Assembly (NCBI GenBank): GCA_964344215.1
Contig: CAYFMP010000055.1
Location: 1-27,119 of the forward strand
Length of the DNA: 27,119 bases
Direction: 5' to 3'
DNA from: CAYFMP01 sp964344215
Lineage (GTDB): Bacteria > Pseudomonadota > Alphaproteobacteria > Rhodospirillales > Casp-alpha2
The notes under the pieces are model-generated. The model searched no databases. It saw only the letters and a list, made by a program, of their open reading frames with translations, and was not told the origin of the DNA. Of this stretch, positions 1 to 7,336 are shown piece by piece. The translations under genes and the position numbers were made by a program. Every line of letters begins with the position of its first letter. Position 1 is the stretch's first letter.

Positions 1-78
1 ATCGCTGCACGGGCCGCTCCTTGCCGGGAGACCGGAGAGCACGTCTCGGCGATTCCCTATCGTCGTGAACCGCTCTAG
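1..78 (+). CDS. C-terminal tail of an upstream gene (partial)
   Basis: Frame 1 is open from the first base to a TAG at 76-78 and encodes about 25 residues ending in IPYRREPL. The stop sits directly on the Shine-Dalgarno of the next gene (TAGGAGGG), the usual layout of translationally linked genes, so this is probably the end of a gene co-transcribed with the oxidoreductase that follows. The fragment is too short to assign to a family, and a chance open frame cannot be excluded. Confidence 0.45.
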   Translation: MAARAAPCRETGEHVSAIPYRREPL

Positions 79-90
79 GAGGGACGGCGG

Positions 91-987
91 GTGAGCGCGC
101 CGGCAATCGGGTTCATTGGATTCGGCGAGGCCGCCGCCTCGATCGCCGCCGGTCTCGGCGAGGCCGGGATCGAAACCGTTTCGGCCTACGACGTCCTGCA
201 GGAAGATCCGAAGACGCGCCGGACCGTCGAAGCCCGCGCCGCCGAGGCAGGCGCAACGCTGGCGCCCTCCCTGAGCGGGCTGATCGAAAACGCCGGCATC
301 GTCGTTTCGGCCGTCACTTCGGCGGTGGCCCTCGACGTCGCGGAAGCCGCCCGGCCGCACCTCGGGCCACGGCACCTCTACGTCGACATCAACTCGACCT
401 CGCCCGAAGTCAAGATCGAGGTCGGACGGACCGTCGAGGCGTCCGGCGCCCGCTTCGTCGAGGCCGCGGTGATGGCCGCCGTGCCGCCCCTGAAGCACCG
501 CGTGCCGATGCTGCTCTCGGGCCCGGCCGCGCCCGAGCTGATCGAGGCGCTGGCGCCCTACGGCATGGACCTGGAGGACTTCGGACCCGAGTTGGGGCGG
601 GCCGCCGCCGCCAAGATGTTCCGCAGCGTCGTCGTCAAGGGCATGGAGGCGCTGCTGCAGGAATGCGTGCTGGCGGCCGACCGCTACGACGTCGCCGAGC
701 GCGTCTTGGAATCGGTCGGCAAGGGCTATCCAGGTATCGACTGGGGCGAGCTGGCCTCCTACCTGCTCGGCCGCACCGTCATCCACGGCGAGCGCCGCTA
801 CCACGAAATGGAGGAAGTGGCGAAGACGCTGAAATCCCTCGGCATCCAGCCGCTGATGGCGGAAGCCGCGGCCAAGCGCATCAAGTGGGGGGCCGGTCTC
901 GGCCTCAGAGAGGCGTTCGACGGCAAAACACCGCAAAGCTACCTGGACATCCTCGCCGCCATACGGGAAAAGGAAGGCCGGGAATGA
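91..987 (+). CDS. NAD(P)-dependent oxidoreductase, 6-phosphogluconate dehydrogenase-like with DUF1932-type C-terminus
   Basis: Predicted cytosolic dehydrogenase of 298 residues. It starts with GTG, chosen because AGGAGGG lies about 7 bases upstream. Residues 6-22 form a Rossmann dinucleotide loop (GFIGFGEAA), and the NAD-binding domain runs to about residue 165. The C-terminal helical domain has the AAAAKMFRSVVVKG segment, in which K175 lies where beta-hydroxyacid dehydrogenases carry their catalytic lysine; the usual asparagine after it is replaced. This two-domain layout matches proteins annotated as 6PGDH-like with DUF1932, which act on small 2- or 3-hydroxy acids, but the substrate cannot be read from sequence. 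The upstream frame appears to be in the same transcript. The next gene is on the opposite strand and ends 1 bp away, so transcription is convergent here. Confidence 0.85.
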   Translation: MSAPAIGFIGFGEAAASIAAGLGEAGIETVSAYDVLQEDPKTRRTVEARAAEAGATLAPSLSGLIENAGIVVSAVTSAVALDVAEAARPHLGPRHLYVDINSTSPEVKIEVGRTVEASGARFVEAAVMAAVPPLKHRVPMLLSGPAAPELIEALAPYGMDLEDFGPELGRAAAAKMFRSVVVKGMEALLQECVLAADRYDVAERVLESVGKGYPGIDWGELASYLLGRTVIHGERRYHEMEEVAKTLKSLGIQPLMAEAAAKRIKWGAGLGLREAFDGKTPQSYLDILAAIREKEGRE

Positions 988-988
988 T

Positions 989-1462
989 CTAGCCGCGGGA
1001 GTGGGGGTCGAAGTCGGAGTCGGTCCATCCGAGATCGTCCCAGCCGGTTTCCCGCCATGTGCGCCCGTCCATCTTCGGTACACCGCTTTCGGCGATCTCG
1101 TAGTAGGGGCCGGCTTCGTCGACGTAGATGTGAACGGCCAGCCCGACCCCGGCATCGCCGTCCAGCGAACCCGCCGCGATTCCCAACGGGCTCTCCTCTC
1201 CGTGGTCGAAAAACAGCGTCGATCCACAGTTCCTGCAAAAGCCCCTTCGGAAGGAATCGTAGCGGAACCACGCCAGGCCCTCGGATCTCGTCAACCTGAA
1301 ATGACGATGCGCGGCGGCGGTGGCGGCGATAAAGTGACCGCTCGAGCGCCGGCATTGTCGGCAGTGGCAGGCGATTACGTCACGCAAAGGCCCGCGGACC
1401 TCGTAACGGACCGCCCCACACAGGCAGCCGCCCTCGTGAACTCTCTCTTCCATGTCTCTCAA
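989..1462 (-). CDS. GFA family (Mss4-like) zinc protein
   Basis: Protein of 157 residues with the cysteine layout of the glutathione-dependent formaldehyde-activating (GFA) family: GGCLCGAVRYEVRG at the N-terminus (C13, C15), CHCRQCRRSSG (C32, C34, C37) and FCRNCGS (C76, C79). These bind structural and catalytic zinc in characterised members. Most bacterial GFA paralogues have no proven role in formaldehyde metabolism, so the function is left open. The start codon overlaps the stop of the upstream SufR-like regulator as ATGA, which implies translational coupling. An in-frame ATG three codons further in is an alternative start. Co-transcription of a thiol/zinc protein with an Fe-S regulator suggests a role in handling reactive small molecules or redox stress; this is inference. 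Confidence 0.85.
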   Translation of the reverse strand: MRDMEERVHEGGCLCGAVRYEVRGPLRDVIACHCRQCRRSSGHFIAATAAAHRHFRLTRSEGLAWFRYDSFRRGFCRNCGSTLFFDHGEESPLGIAAGSLDGDAGVGLAVHIYVDEAGPYYEIAESGVPKMDGRTWRETGWDDLGWTDSDFDPHSRG

Positions 1463-2136
1463 CCTCTCCGGTGCGGCGAAACCCGATAAGCACAGCGCCG
1501 GGCGCCGGCCAGGATGTGGTCAGTGCGCTCGACCCTGACGTCGTTGCCGAGTACCGCCTGGAACACCTCCAGTTCCATGGCGCACAGGCCCTGGCAGGCG
1601 GTGGCGGCGGCGCAGATCGGGCAGTGGTTCTCAACCAACAGGTAGCCGGCCTCGCCCCCAGTGCCGTTGTCGCCGGACTCCTCGAGGGCCGCCATGTAGC
1701 CTTCCCTGGTACGGATTGCCACCAGTTCGGCCAAGCGGTTCTTGAGATCGGCGGCGTCGCCGAGGCGCCGGCGGTAGGCCTCGATTTGGGTGCGGGCGCG
1801 TTCGCGCAGCAGTTTGTCCATGCCGCCCGGCCCGAACGCCGTGGTCAGCGATTCGATCAGGCCGACCGTCAATTCGGCGTGAGCGTCGGGGAACAGGGCG
1901 TCGGCCGCCGCCGTCAGCGACCACAGCTTGGCCGGACGCCCGACCGGGCGCGCCTGCTCCTGGTAACCGACCAGCTGTTCGGCTTGCAGGGCGTAGAGAT
2001 GCTGGCGCACGGCCATCGCCGAAAGCCCTAGCTCGGCGGCCAACGCCGTGGCGTCGGACGGCCCGTTCTGCTTCAATAAGTGCTGCAGGCGGCGGCGCGT
2101 CCGGGTGGAAGTCTTGGATTGGTTTGGTTTGCCCAT
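1459..2136 (-). CDS. SufR-like winged-helix transcriptional regulator with probable Fe-S cluster
   Basis: Regulator of 225 residues. Residues 14-75 form a winged helix (LAAELGLSAMAVRQHLYAL as the HTH, wing with VGRPAKLW), typical of the DeoR/ArsR-like SufR group. The C-terminal half carries a cysteine cluster, ENHCPIC at C172 and C175 followed by C181 and C185, with a further C215. The C172-x12-C185 spacing matches the first pair known from SufR Fe-S repressors; the rest of the canonical pattern is not conserved, so ligand identity is uncertain. It is transcribed divergently from the Rieske fusion gene across 99 bp of AT-rich DNA with inverted repeats, so it probably controls that gene and its own operon with the GFA protein in response to Fe-S status or oxidants. 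Control of suf genes is not implied, since none are present. Confidence 0.8.
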   Translation of the reverse strand: MGKPNQSKTSTRTRRRLQHLLKQNGPSDATALAAELGLSAMAVRQHLYALQAEQLVGYQEQARPVGRPAKLWSLTAAADALFPDAHAELTVGLIESLTTAFGPGGMDKLLRERARTQIEAYRRRLGDAADLKNRLAELVAIRTREGYMAALEESGDNGTGGEAGYLLVENHCPICAAATACQGLCAMELEVFQAVLGNDVRVERTDHILAGARRCAYRVSPHRRG

Positions 2137-2145
2137 GGAATATTT

Positions 2146-2231
2146 ATAAAGATTTTTCTTTCATTAATCAACGAACGAGTCTAAGGTCTCTTAAATTTTT
2201 AAAGAAAATTCTATCGAAATAGATAGGAGGG
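2146..2231. promoter_or_regulatory. Divergent regulatory region with three inverted repeats
   Basis: The intergenic strip between the SufR-like gene and the Rieske gene is strikingly AT-rich. It holds AAAGA-TTTT-TCTTT at 2148-2161 (perfect), TCTTAAATTTTTAAAGA at 2189-2205 (imperfect) and TCTAT-CGAA-ATAGA at 2210-2223 (perfect). The first and last share a 5-4-5 layout. The third lies just before the Rieske Shine-Dalgarno (TAGGAGGG, 2224-2231), so binding there would block transcription or translation. I see no convincing sigma70 boxes. Binding by the adjacent regulator is inferred from position only. Confidence 0.45.
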
Positions 2232-2235
2232 CCCG

Positions 2236-3816
2236 ATGACTATGTCGCCGCAGCTGACCAGGGTCGCTTCATTGGCCGATCTCAAGGCCGACGGACGCCT
2301 GGTCGTCAAACCGAACGGCCGCCAGATCGTCCTGTTCGAAGGCGCCGACGGCATCCATGCCTGCAACAACCGCTGCCCGCACGAGGGTTATCCGTTGAGC
2401 GAAGGCGACATCGACGGCTGCGTCCTGACCTGCAACTGGCACAACTGGAAATTCGACTTAAGCTCCGGCGAGACGCTGGTCGGCGGCGACACGCTGCGGC
2501 GCTATCCAGTCGAAGTCGCAGGCGACGACGTACTGCTCGACCTCGCCGACCCGCCGCCGGCCGAAATCCGGGCCGCCGCCCTCGATAACCTCTTGGACAG
2601 CTTCCGGCGCCACGAGTACGACCGCATGGCCCGCGAAATCGCGCGTCTGCAAAAGGCCGGTGGCGATCCCTTGGACGCCGTCCGTGCCGCCATCGGCTGG
2701 ACCTGCGAGCGCATGGAATTCGGCATGACCCACGCGCTCGGCTGCGCGCCCGACTGGCTGGCCCTGCGCGACAGTCTCGCCAAATCGGAAGCCGCCCGGC
2801 TGGTCGCGGTCACCGAGATCGTCGGTCATCTGGCCTGGGATACCCTTCGCGAGCCGGTCTATCCGTTCCCGACCGACAAGGCCGCTTTCGACGCCGAAGC
2901 TCTGATCGCCGCCATCGAGGCCGAGGACGAGACGCGAGCGGCGGCGATCGTGCTGGGCGGCATCGAGTCGGGGCTCGGCTTCGAGGTCTTCGAGGAACCG
3001 CTGACGCGGGCGGCGCTGGCCCATTACCAGGGCTTCGGCCACGCACTGATTTACGTCCGCAAGGCCGGCCAACTGATCGCTGCGTTGGGTCCGGAGGCGT
3101 TCGAGCCGGTGATTTTGGCACTGGTGCGCTATCTCGTCTACACCACCCGCGAAGACCTGATCCCCGAATTCCGCGGCTACGGCAAGGCGCTGTCGCATTG
3201 GGACGGTTGTGGCACCGACGCCGTCACGGCGGCCGACTTCGCCGGTCTCAACGTCAACCGGGCGCTGAAGCGCGTGCTCGAGTCCTCGGCCGATATCGGC
3301 CGACTGTTCGACGCCCTGCTCGGCCGGCTCGCCGGCGACATGCTGCGCATGGACCTCGACGTGCCGGCCCGCACCGATCGCTCGGTTTCCCACAACGTCG
3401 GCTGGCTCGACTTCACCCACGGCCTGACTTTCACCAACGCGGTTCGCGTCCAATGCTCCAAATACCCCGACCTGTGGCCTCAGGGACTTTTGCAGATGGC
3501 CTGTTTCGCCGGCCGCAATACGTCTTACGTGGAGCGCGACCTCGACGTCTCGGTGTGGCAGGTGGCGAAGCCGAAGGCTTTCCTGAAGGCGCGGATGGAG
3601 GCGCTGTTCGATCACGCCGAGCCCGAGTACATCGTGTCTGCGCATCTGGTGAAGGTGTTGAGCGCGGTTTCCGAAGAGATCGCCCATGCGCCGAAGGCGC
3701 CGTGGGCCGGCGAGCTCGCGGCCGCCGTCAACCGCTTCTTGGAATCGCCGTTGAAGCGCAAGCACGCGCTGAGGACGGCGCGGCAGTCGCTGGCCTTCGT
3801 CGCCCGCGAGGATTAG
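2236..3816 (+). CDS. Rieske [2Fe-2S] domain fused to a large, mostly helical domain of unknown function
   Basis: Protein of 526 residues. The N-terminal 95 or so residues are a Rieske ferredoxin domain with the cluster motif C47-P-H49, 16 residues, then C66-N-W-H69, which binds [2Fe-2S] through two Cys and two His. The remaining 430 residues are mostly alpha-helical, with conserved-looking histidine-rich stretches (HYQGFGHALIYV, FRGYGKALSHWDGCG, LDFTHGLTFTNAV). It is not a ring-hydroxylating oxygenase alpha subunit, because the C-terminal part lacks the recognisable His-His-Asp iron site context. A distant relation to questin-oxidase-like proteins is my guess from the spacing of histidines and helices. 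No signal peptide is visible, so it is probably cytosolic. The ATG at 2236 is only about 4 bases from its Shine-Dalgarno; ATG 2242 has better spacing. The divergent Fe-S regulator probably controls it. Confidence 0.75.
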   Translation: MTMSPQLTRVASLADLKADGRLVVKPNGRQIVLFEGADGIHACNNRCPHEGYPLSEGDIDGCVLTCNWHNWKFDLSSGETLVGGDTLRRYPVEVAGDDVLLDLADPPPAEIRAAALDNLLDSFRRHEYDRMAREIARLQKAGGDPLDAVRAAIGWTCERMEFGMTHALGCAPDWLALRDSLAKSEAARLVAVTEIVGHLAWDTLREPVYPFPTDKAAFDAEALIAAIEAEDETRAAAIVLGGIESGLGFEVFEEPLTRAALAHYQGFGHALIYVRKAGQLIAALGPEAFEPVILALVRYLVYTTREDLIPEFRGYGKALSHWDGCGTDAVTAADFAGLNVNRALKRVLESSADIGRLFDALLGRLAGDMLRMDLDVPARTDRSVSHNVGWLDFTHGLTFTNAVRVQCSKYPDLWPQGLLQMACFAGRNTSYVERDLDVSVWQVAKPKAFLKARMEALFDHAEPEYIVSAHLVKVLSAVSEEIAHAPKAPWAGELAAAVNRFLESPLKRKHALRTARQSLAFVARED

Positions 3817-3852
3817 GTTGCGCGGCCGCGATCCCCGGCCCTACGATTCGTC

Positions 3853-4317
3853 ATGCCCTGGTCGCGCCCACTCCGTATCGTCGCTTGTCTGGCCATCATC
3901 GCCGGACTGTCGGCCGGCTGCGGCGAGGACGACGCCGGAGTCCGCGTCATCGATACCGGCAAGCCGCATGCGCGATTCGTGGTCGAGCTCGAAGCGGTGA
4001 TCCGCGCCAACGGCCTCCTTGTCGCGGAAGCTTGCGGCGAATGCGGCATCCAGACCGTCGACATCGAAGACCCCGACGCCGCCGTTCTCACCGTCACGCG
4101 ACCGGGCCTGATGATGCAGCTCCTCAAGGCGGGCGCCGCGGCCGGCGCCGATCCGCCGTTGCGGTTTTATATCTCGAGGCGCGACGACGGCACAGCGCGG
4201 CTGACTTACCATCGGCCGAGCCGGGCGCTCGCCGTCTACGGACAGCCGGCGCTCAAGCCCTTGGGCAAGGAGCTCGACGCGGTTTTCGAGAGGATCGCCG
4301 AGGCGGCGGCGAGGTAA
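3853..4317 (+). CDS. Probable lipoprotein with DUF302-like domain
   Basis: Protein of 154 residues. The N-terminus has basic residues, a hydrophobic stretch (LRIVACLAIIAGLSA) and a lipobox-like SAGC ending at C23, so export and lipidation are likely, although position -3 is Ser rather than the preferred Leu. The mature part resembles DUF302: an early segment on an alpha/beta unit, then VLTVTRPGLMMQLLKAG, a strand pair RFYISRRDDGTARLTYHRPS, and a C-terminal helix ending KELDAVFERIAEAA. DUF302 function is unknown. The gene follows the Rieske gene by 36 bp on the same strand and may be in its transcript. The Shine-Dalgarno is weak, and the start was chosen because it gives a complete signal sequence. 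Confidence 0.65.
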   Translation: MPWSRPLRIVACLAIIAGLSAGCGEDDAGVRVIDTGKPHARFVVELEAVIRANGLLVAEACGECGIQTVDIEDPDAAVLTVTRPGLMMQLLKAGAAAGADPPLRFYISRRDDGTARLTYHRPSRALAVYGQPALKPLGKELDAVFERIAEAAAR

Positions 4318-4318
4318 T

Positions 4319-4386
4319 CGCCGAAACCGATATCGGCGGCAATCGGGTTTGTTTACTTCCGGTTCAGGGCCGAATCGGAAATTCGG
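4319..4386. terminator. Hairpins between convergent genes
   Basis: Immediately after the lipoprotein stop there is CGCCGA (4319-4324), an 8-base loop and TCGGCG (4333-4338), followed by a T-rich run GGGTTTGTTTAC. A second hairpin, CCGAAT-CGGAA-ATTCGG, spans 4370-4386. Lying between two convergent genes, they could end transcripts from both sides. Neither has a classical long T tract. Confidence 0.35.
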
Positions 4387-4432
4387 AACGAGGTTTGCTT
4401 TCATCCTATTCCCGTGGTTTCGAATCCGGTTG

Positions 4433-4999
4433 TCACGGATGGATACGCGGCAGGACGATCGTCAACGCGGCCGCCACCGTCAGGGAAATGACGATTCCGA
4501 CCAAGGCCTGGGTCCAGGTCTCCGGGCGCAACACGCCAAGCGAAATAATCACCAGCAGCAGCGGAATATCGAGGAAATGGGTGAATGTCGGCAGCGGCTC
4601 CTGTTCCCTGGCTTCCAGGAGCTCAGGCGTGACGCGTCCCTTCTCGAAGGCCTCGCGCGTCAGCCGGCGCAGACGCCTGAAATAGAGACGGGTGATGGTG
4701 TTGCCTTCGACGAACTCGATGGCAAACAGGAGCACCATGCCGGCCAGCCACGGCGTCTCGATGAACTCCCATCCCCCATCGAAATCGGCGATAAGCCACG
4801 TGCCGGAGAACAGCAGCAACAGCGCCCCCGGCACGACCAAGCCGTCATAAAACACGGCAATGTTTCGCACGGCCTCGGCGAACAGGCTGAGATCGGCCAA
4901 CTGACGCGATCGCAGGTCGGCAACGAACACCCCGATCAGACCGGCGGAGATGAGGGCCAATCCGAGGAAATGGATAAGTCTCAGGATTTCGAAGGTCAT
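4433..4999 (-). CDS. DUF2269-like integral membrane protein
   Basis: Predicted inner-membrane protein of 188 residues with four or five hydrophobic segments: ILRLIHFLGLALISAGLIGV near the start, LVVPGALLLLFSGTWLI, WLAGMVLLFAIEFVEG, and two C-terminal segments (DIPLLLVIISLGVL and ALVGIVISLTVAAALTIVL). The LRLIHFLG opening and the long first loop fit the DUF2269 family of predicted membrane proteins, whose function is unknown. I chose the ATG at 4999; the open frame runs upstream to 5146 but that extension is arginine-rich and overlaps the end of the aminotransferase gene. It lies 55 bp downstream of that gene on the same strand, so read-through from the sulfur operon is possible, but a functional link is not evident. 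Confidence 0.7.
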   Translation of the reverse strand: MTFEILRLIHFLGLALISAGLIGVFVADLRSRQLADLSLFAEAVRNIAVFYDGLVVPGALLLLFSGTWLIADFDGGWEFIETPWLAGMVLLFAIEFVEGNTITRLYFRRLRRLTREAFEKGRVTPELLEAREQEPLPTFTHFLDIPLLLVIISLGVLRPETWTQALVGIVISLTVAAALTIVLPRIHP

Positions 5000-5054
5000 G
5001 CGGTTCACAGTCCCGTTCGAGAAAGGCTTCAAGCTGATTCGCGGCCGCCGTCGG

Positions 5055-6233
5055 TCAATCCGCCGCCAGCACCTCGATCGCCGCCTGCACGCCGCCGCGG
5101 CCGTGCGGAATGGCGCAGGCCTCGAGCCCAAGCTCGACGCAGCCAAGCGTGCCGATGATCATCGGCTCGTTGACGTAGCCCATGTGGCCGATGCGGAACG
5201 CCTTTCCTTCCATACGCCCCAAACCGTAGCCGAGCGCCACGTCGTAGTTGTCGCGACAATGGGTATGCAGCGGCTCGGTGTCGATACCGTCGGCGACCAG
5301 GATGGTCGATACCGACGAGGCGGCGTCGTCCTCGTCGAGCGCGTTCAACTCGAGCGCCCCGGCTTCGGCCCACACGCCAATGGCGGCGCGCACCGCCCGG
5401 GCCAGCCGCCGATGGCGGGCGAAGGCGTTGTCGAGCCCCTCCTCGTTCAGCATGTCGATGGATTCGCGCAGGCCAAAGACCAGGTGCTCGGGCGCCGTGC
5501 CGCAATACCAGGTGTAATGGTGCTTATCGCGGCGCCGCCGCCAGTCCCAGTAGTTGCGCGGCAGCGAGGTCGTCTCGCCGATCTGCCTGGCGCGTTCGCC
5601 GGCCGCCGTGAAGCTCAGTCCCGGCGCCATCATCAATCCCTTCTGCGAGCCGCCGACGGCGACGTCGACGCCCCATTCGTCCATCCGGAAATCCGTCGTC
5701 ATCAACGAGGCGATGGTATCGACCATGAGCAGGGCCGGGTGGCCGGCGGCGTCGATGGCGCGGCCGACGGCGGCGACGTCGCTGGTGATGCCGGTGGCGG
5801 TGTCGGTGTGGACCATGAGCACGGCCTTTATGGCGTGTTCGGAATCGTCCTTGAGGTTGGCCTCGACCTCGGCCGGGTCGATGGCGTGGCGCCAGTCGTT
5901 CTTCAGATACACGGCCTCCAGCCCGAGGCTGTCGGCCATGGCCGACCAGCTCAGCGAGAACTGCCCGGTCTCCGGCACCAGGACGCGATCGCCCGGCGAC
6001 AGGGTGTTGGTCAGCGCTGCTTCCCAGGCGCCGTGACCGTTGGCGGCGTAGATGAAGACCTCGCCCGAGGTTTTGAACAGCGGCTTCAGATCCTCGTGCA
6101 CGGTCTTCGACAGGGAGATGAACTCGTCGCCGGCATACTCCAGGGCCGGCCGGTCCATGGCGCGGAGCACGCGTTCCGGGATGTTGGTCGGACCCGGCGT
6201 CATCAGGAAACTGAATCCGGTGTTGGCGGTCAT
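5055..6233 (-). CDS. Class V PLP-dependent aminotransferase (alanine/serine-glyoxylate aminotransferase family)
   Basis: Enzyme of 392 residues, the usual length of the alanine-glyoxylate/serine-glyoxylate/serine-pyruvate family. Family signatures are the opening FLMTPGPTNIPERVL, the GHGAWEAAL segment, VHTDTATGI (family form HxETSTG), D172 in MVDTIASL and the PLP lysine K198 in GGSQKGL. Downstream, WYCGTAPEHLVFGLRES replaces the more common NHTPATNLLYGLRE segment, which may mean a different amino donor. The gene starts 16 bp after the dehydrogenase gene and is the last catalytic gene of the thiol dioxygenase-rhodanese operon. In that setting an amino acid made from a sulfur compound (for example cysteine sulfinate) or a 2-oxo acid made by the dehydrogenase are candidate substrates, but this is inference. 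Confidence 0.85.
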   Translation of the reverse strand: MTANTGFSFLMTPGPTNIPERVLRAMDRPALEYAGDEFISLSKTVHEDLKPLFKTSGEVFIYAANGHGAWEAALTNTLSPGDRVLVPETGQFSLSWSAMADSLGLEAVYLKNDWRHAIDPAEVEANLKDDSEHAIKAVLMVHTDTATGITSDVAAVGRAIDAAGHPALLMVDTIASLMTTDFRMDEWGVDVAVGGSQKGLMMAPGLSFTAAGERARQIGETTSLPRNYWDWRRRRDKHHYTWYCGTAPEHLVFGLRESIDMLNEEGLDNAFARHRRLARAVRAAIGVWAEAGALELNALDEDDAASSVSTILVADGIDTEPLHTHCRDNYDVALGYGLGRMEGKAFRIGHMGYVNEPMIIGTLGCVELGLEACAIPHGRGGVQAAIEVLAAD

Positions 6234-6249
6234 GGCGGTTTCCTTACCA

Positions 6250-7311
6250 TCAGTCTCGGATGGCGGCGGCGACGGCGGCGCCGAACGCCTCCGTGCCGGC
6301 GCTGCCGCCCATGTCCGGCGTGTGGTTGGCGGGGTCGGCCAGAACCTCGTCGACGGCCGTCTCCAGACAGGTGGCCGCTTCCGTCAACGCGTTGTCGCCG
6401 TGCCGCCCGGCCAACCACACCAGCAACATCTGCACGGAGAGCAGCAGCGCCGTCGGGTTGGCCATATCCTTACCGGCGATGTCGGGGGCGGAACCGTGGG
6501 TGGCCTGGGCGATGGCGTGGTCGGTGCTGGCGTTGATGGCGCCGGCCAGGCCGAGGCCGCCGGCCAGCTCGGCCGCCTCGTCGGACAGGATGTCGCCGTA
6601 CATGTTGGTGGTGACGACAACGTCGTAGGCCGAAGGCGTGCGGATCAGGTGCGCCGTCATGGCGTCGATCAGCACCTCTTCGAGCTCGACGTCGGGATAC
6701 TCGGCGCCAACCCGGCGCACGCACTCCAGGAACAAGCCGTCGCTGACCTTCAGCACGTTGGCCTTGTGCACTGCGGTGACCTTGTTGCGCCGCGTGCGGG
6801 CCAACTCGAAGGCCGAGCGGGCGATGCGCTCCGAGCCAGCCCTGGTGATCTTGCGCACGGCCAAGGCGATATCCTCGGTCGGCATGAACTCGCCAACCCC
6901 TGAGAACATGTTGCGGTCCGCATAGAACCCTTCGGTGTTCTCGCGGACCACCACCAGATCGATGTCGGGCGCGGTCGCCGGCACGCCTTTCCGCGCCCGG
7001 GCCGGGCGGATGTTGGCATAGAGGTCGAGCCCCTTGCGGATGGCGCTCGACGGGTTGAAGCCGCCCTGGTCCGTGGGCGGATAGGCGTAGGTGTCGCACG
7101 GCCCGAGGACGACGCCGGCGGCCGCCCGGATCTCTTCCATCACATCGTCCGGCAGGGTCGAGCCACAAGCGGCGTGCGCGGCAAGCCCGATGTCGCGGGT
7201 CTCGAGATCGAGACCGAGTTCGAAACGCTCGATCAGCGCCGCCAACACGGTCTCGGCAGCGGCGGTGATCTCCGGCCCGATGCCGTCGCCGGCAAGCACG
7301 AGAATCTTCAC
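6250..7311 (-). CDS. Isocitrate/isopropylmalate dehydrogenase family enzyme (beta-decarboxylating)
   Basis: Enzyme of 353 residues. MKILVLAGDGIGPEI is the family opening. Substrate-binding residues seen are R92 (SSAIRKGLDL), R102 (NIRPARA), R123 and Y130 (VVRENTEGFY), K183 (TAVHKANVLK), and the Mg2+ aspartates D240 and D244 (NMYGDILSDEAAELAGGLG). HGSAPDIAGKDMANP is the adenine-site loop and looks NAD-type. It converts a (2R)-malate-like substrate with a 3-carboxylate to a 2-oxo acid plus CO2. It could be an isopropylmalate, homoisocitrate, tartrate or D-malate dehydrogenase, or something new; no leucine or lysine biosynthesis genes lie nearby, which argues against the first two. It is in operon with the rhodanese gene (25 bp) and the aminotransferase gene (16 bp). 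Confidence 0.85.
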   Translation of the reverse strand: MKILVLAGDGIGPEITAAAETVLAALIERFELGLDLETRDIGLAAHAACGSTLPDDVMEEIRAAAGVVLGPCDTYAYPPTDQGGFNPSSAIRKGLDLYANIRPARARKGVPATAPDIDLVVVRENTEGFYADRNMFSGVGEFMPTEDIALAVRKITRAGSERIARSAFELARTRRNKVTAVHKANVLKVSDGLFLECVRRVGAEYPDVELEEVLIDAMTAHLIRTPSAYDVVVTTNMYGDILSDEAAELAGGLGLAGAINASTDHAIAQATHGSAPDIAGKDMANPTALLLSVQMLLVWLAGRHGDNALTEAATCLETAVDEVLADPANHTPDMGGSAGTEAFGAAVAAAIRD

Positions 7312-7336
7312 CTCATATCCTCCGTTTGACCGGCGC

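Noticed and set aside
4950..6536. Long plus-strand open frame of 528 codons opposite the aminotransferase
   Set aside because: It is the GC-rich antisense shadow of the aminotransferase gene, with Arg/Gly/Val-rich composition and no recognisable motif. The same holds for other long antisense frames across the window.
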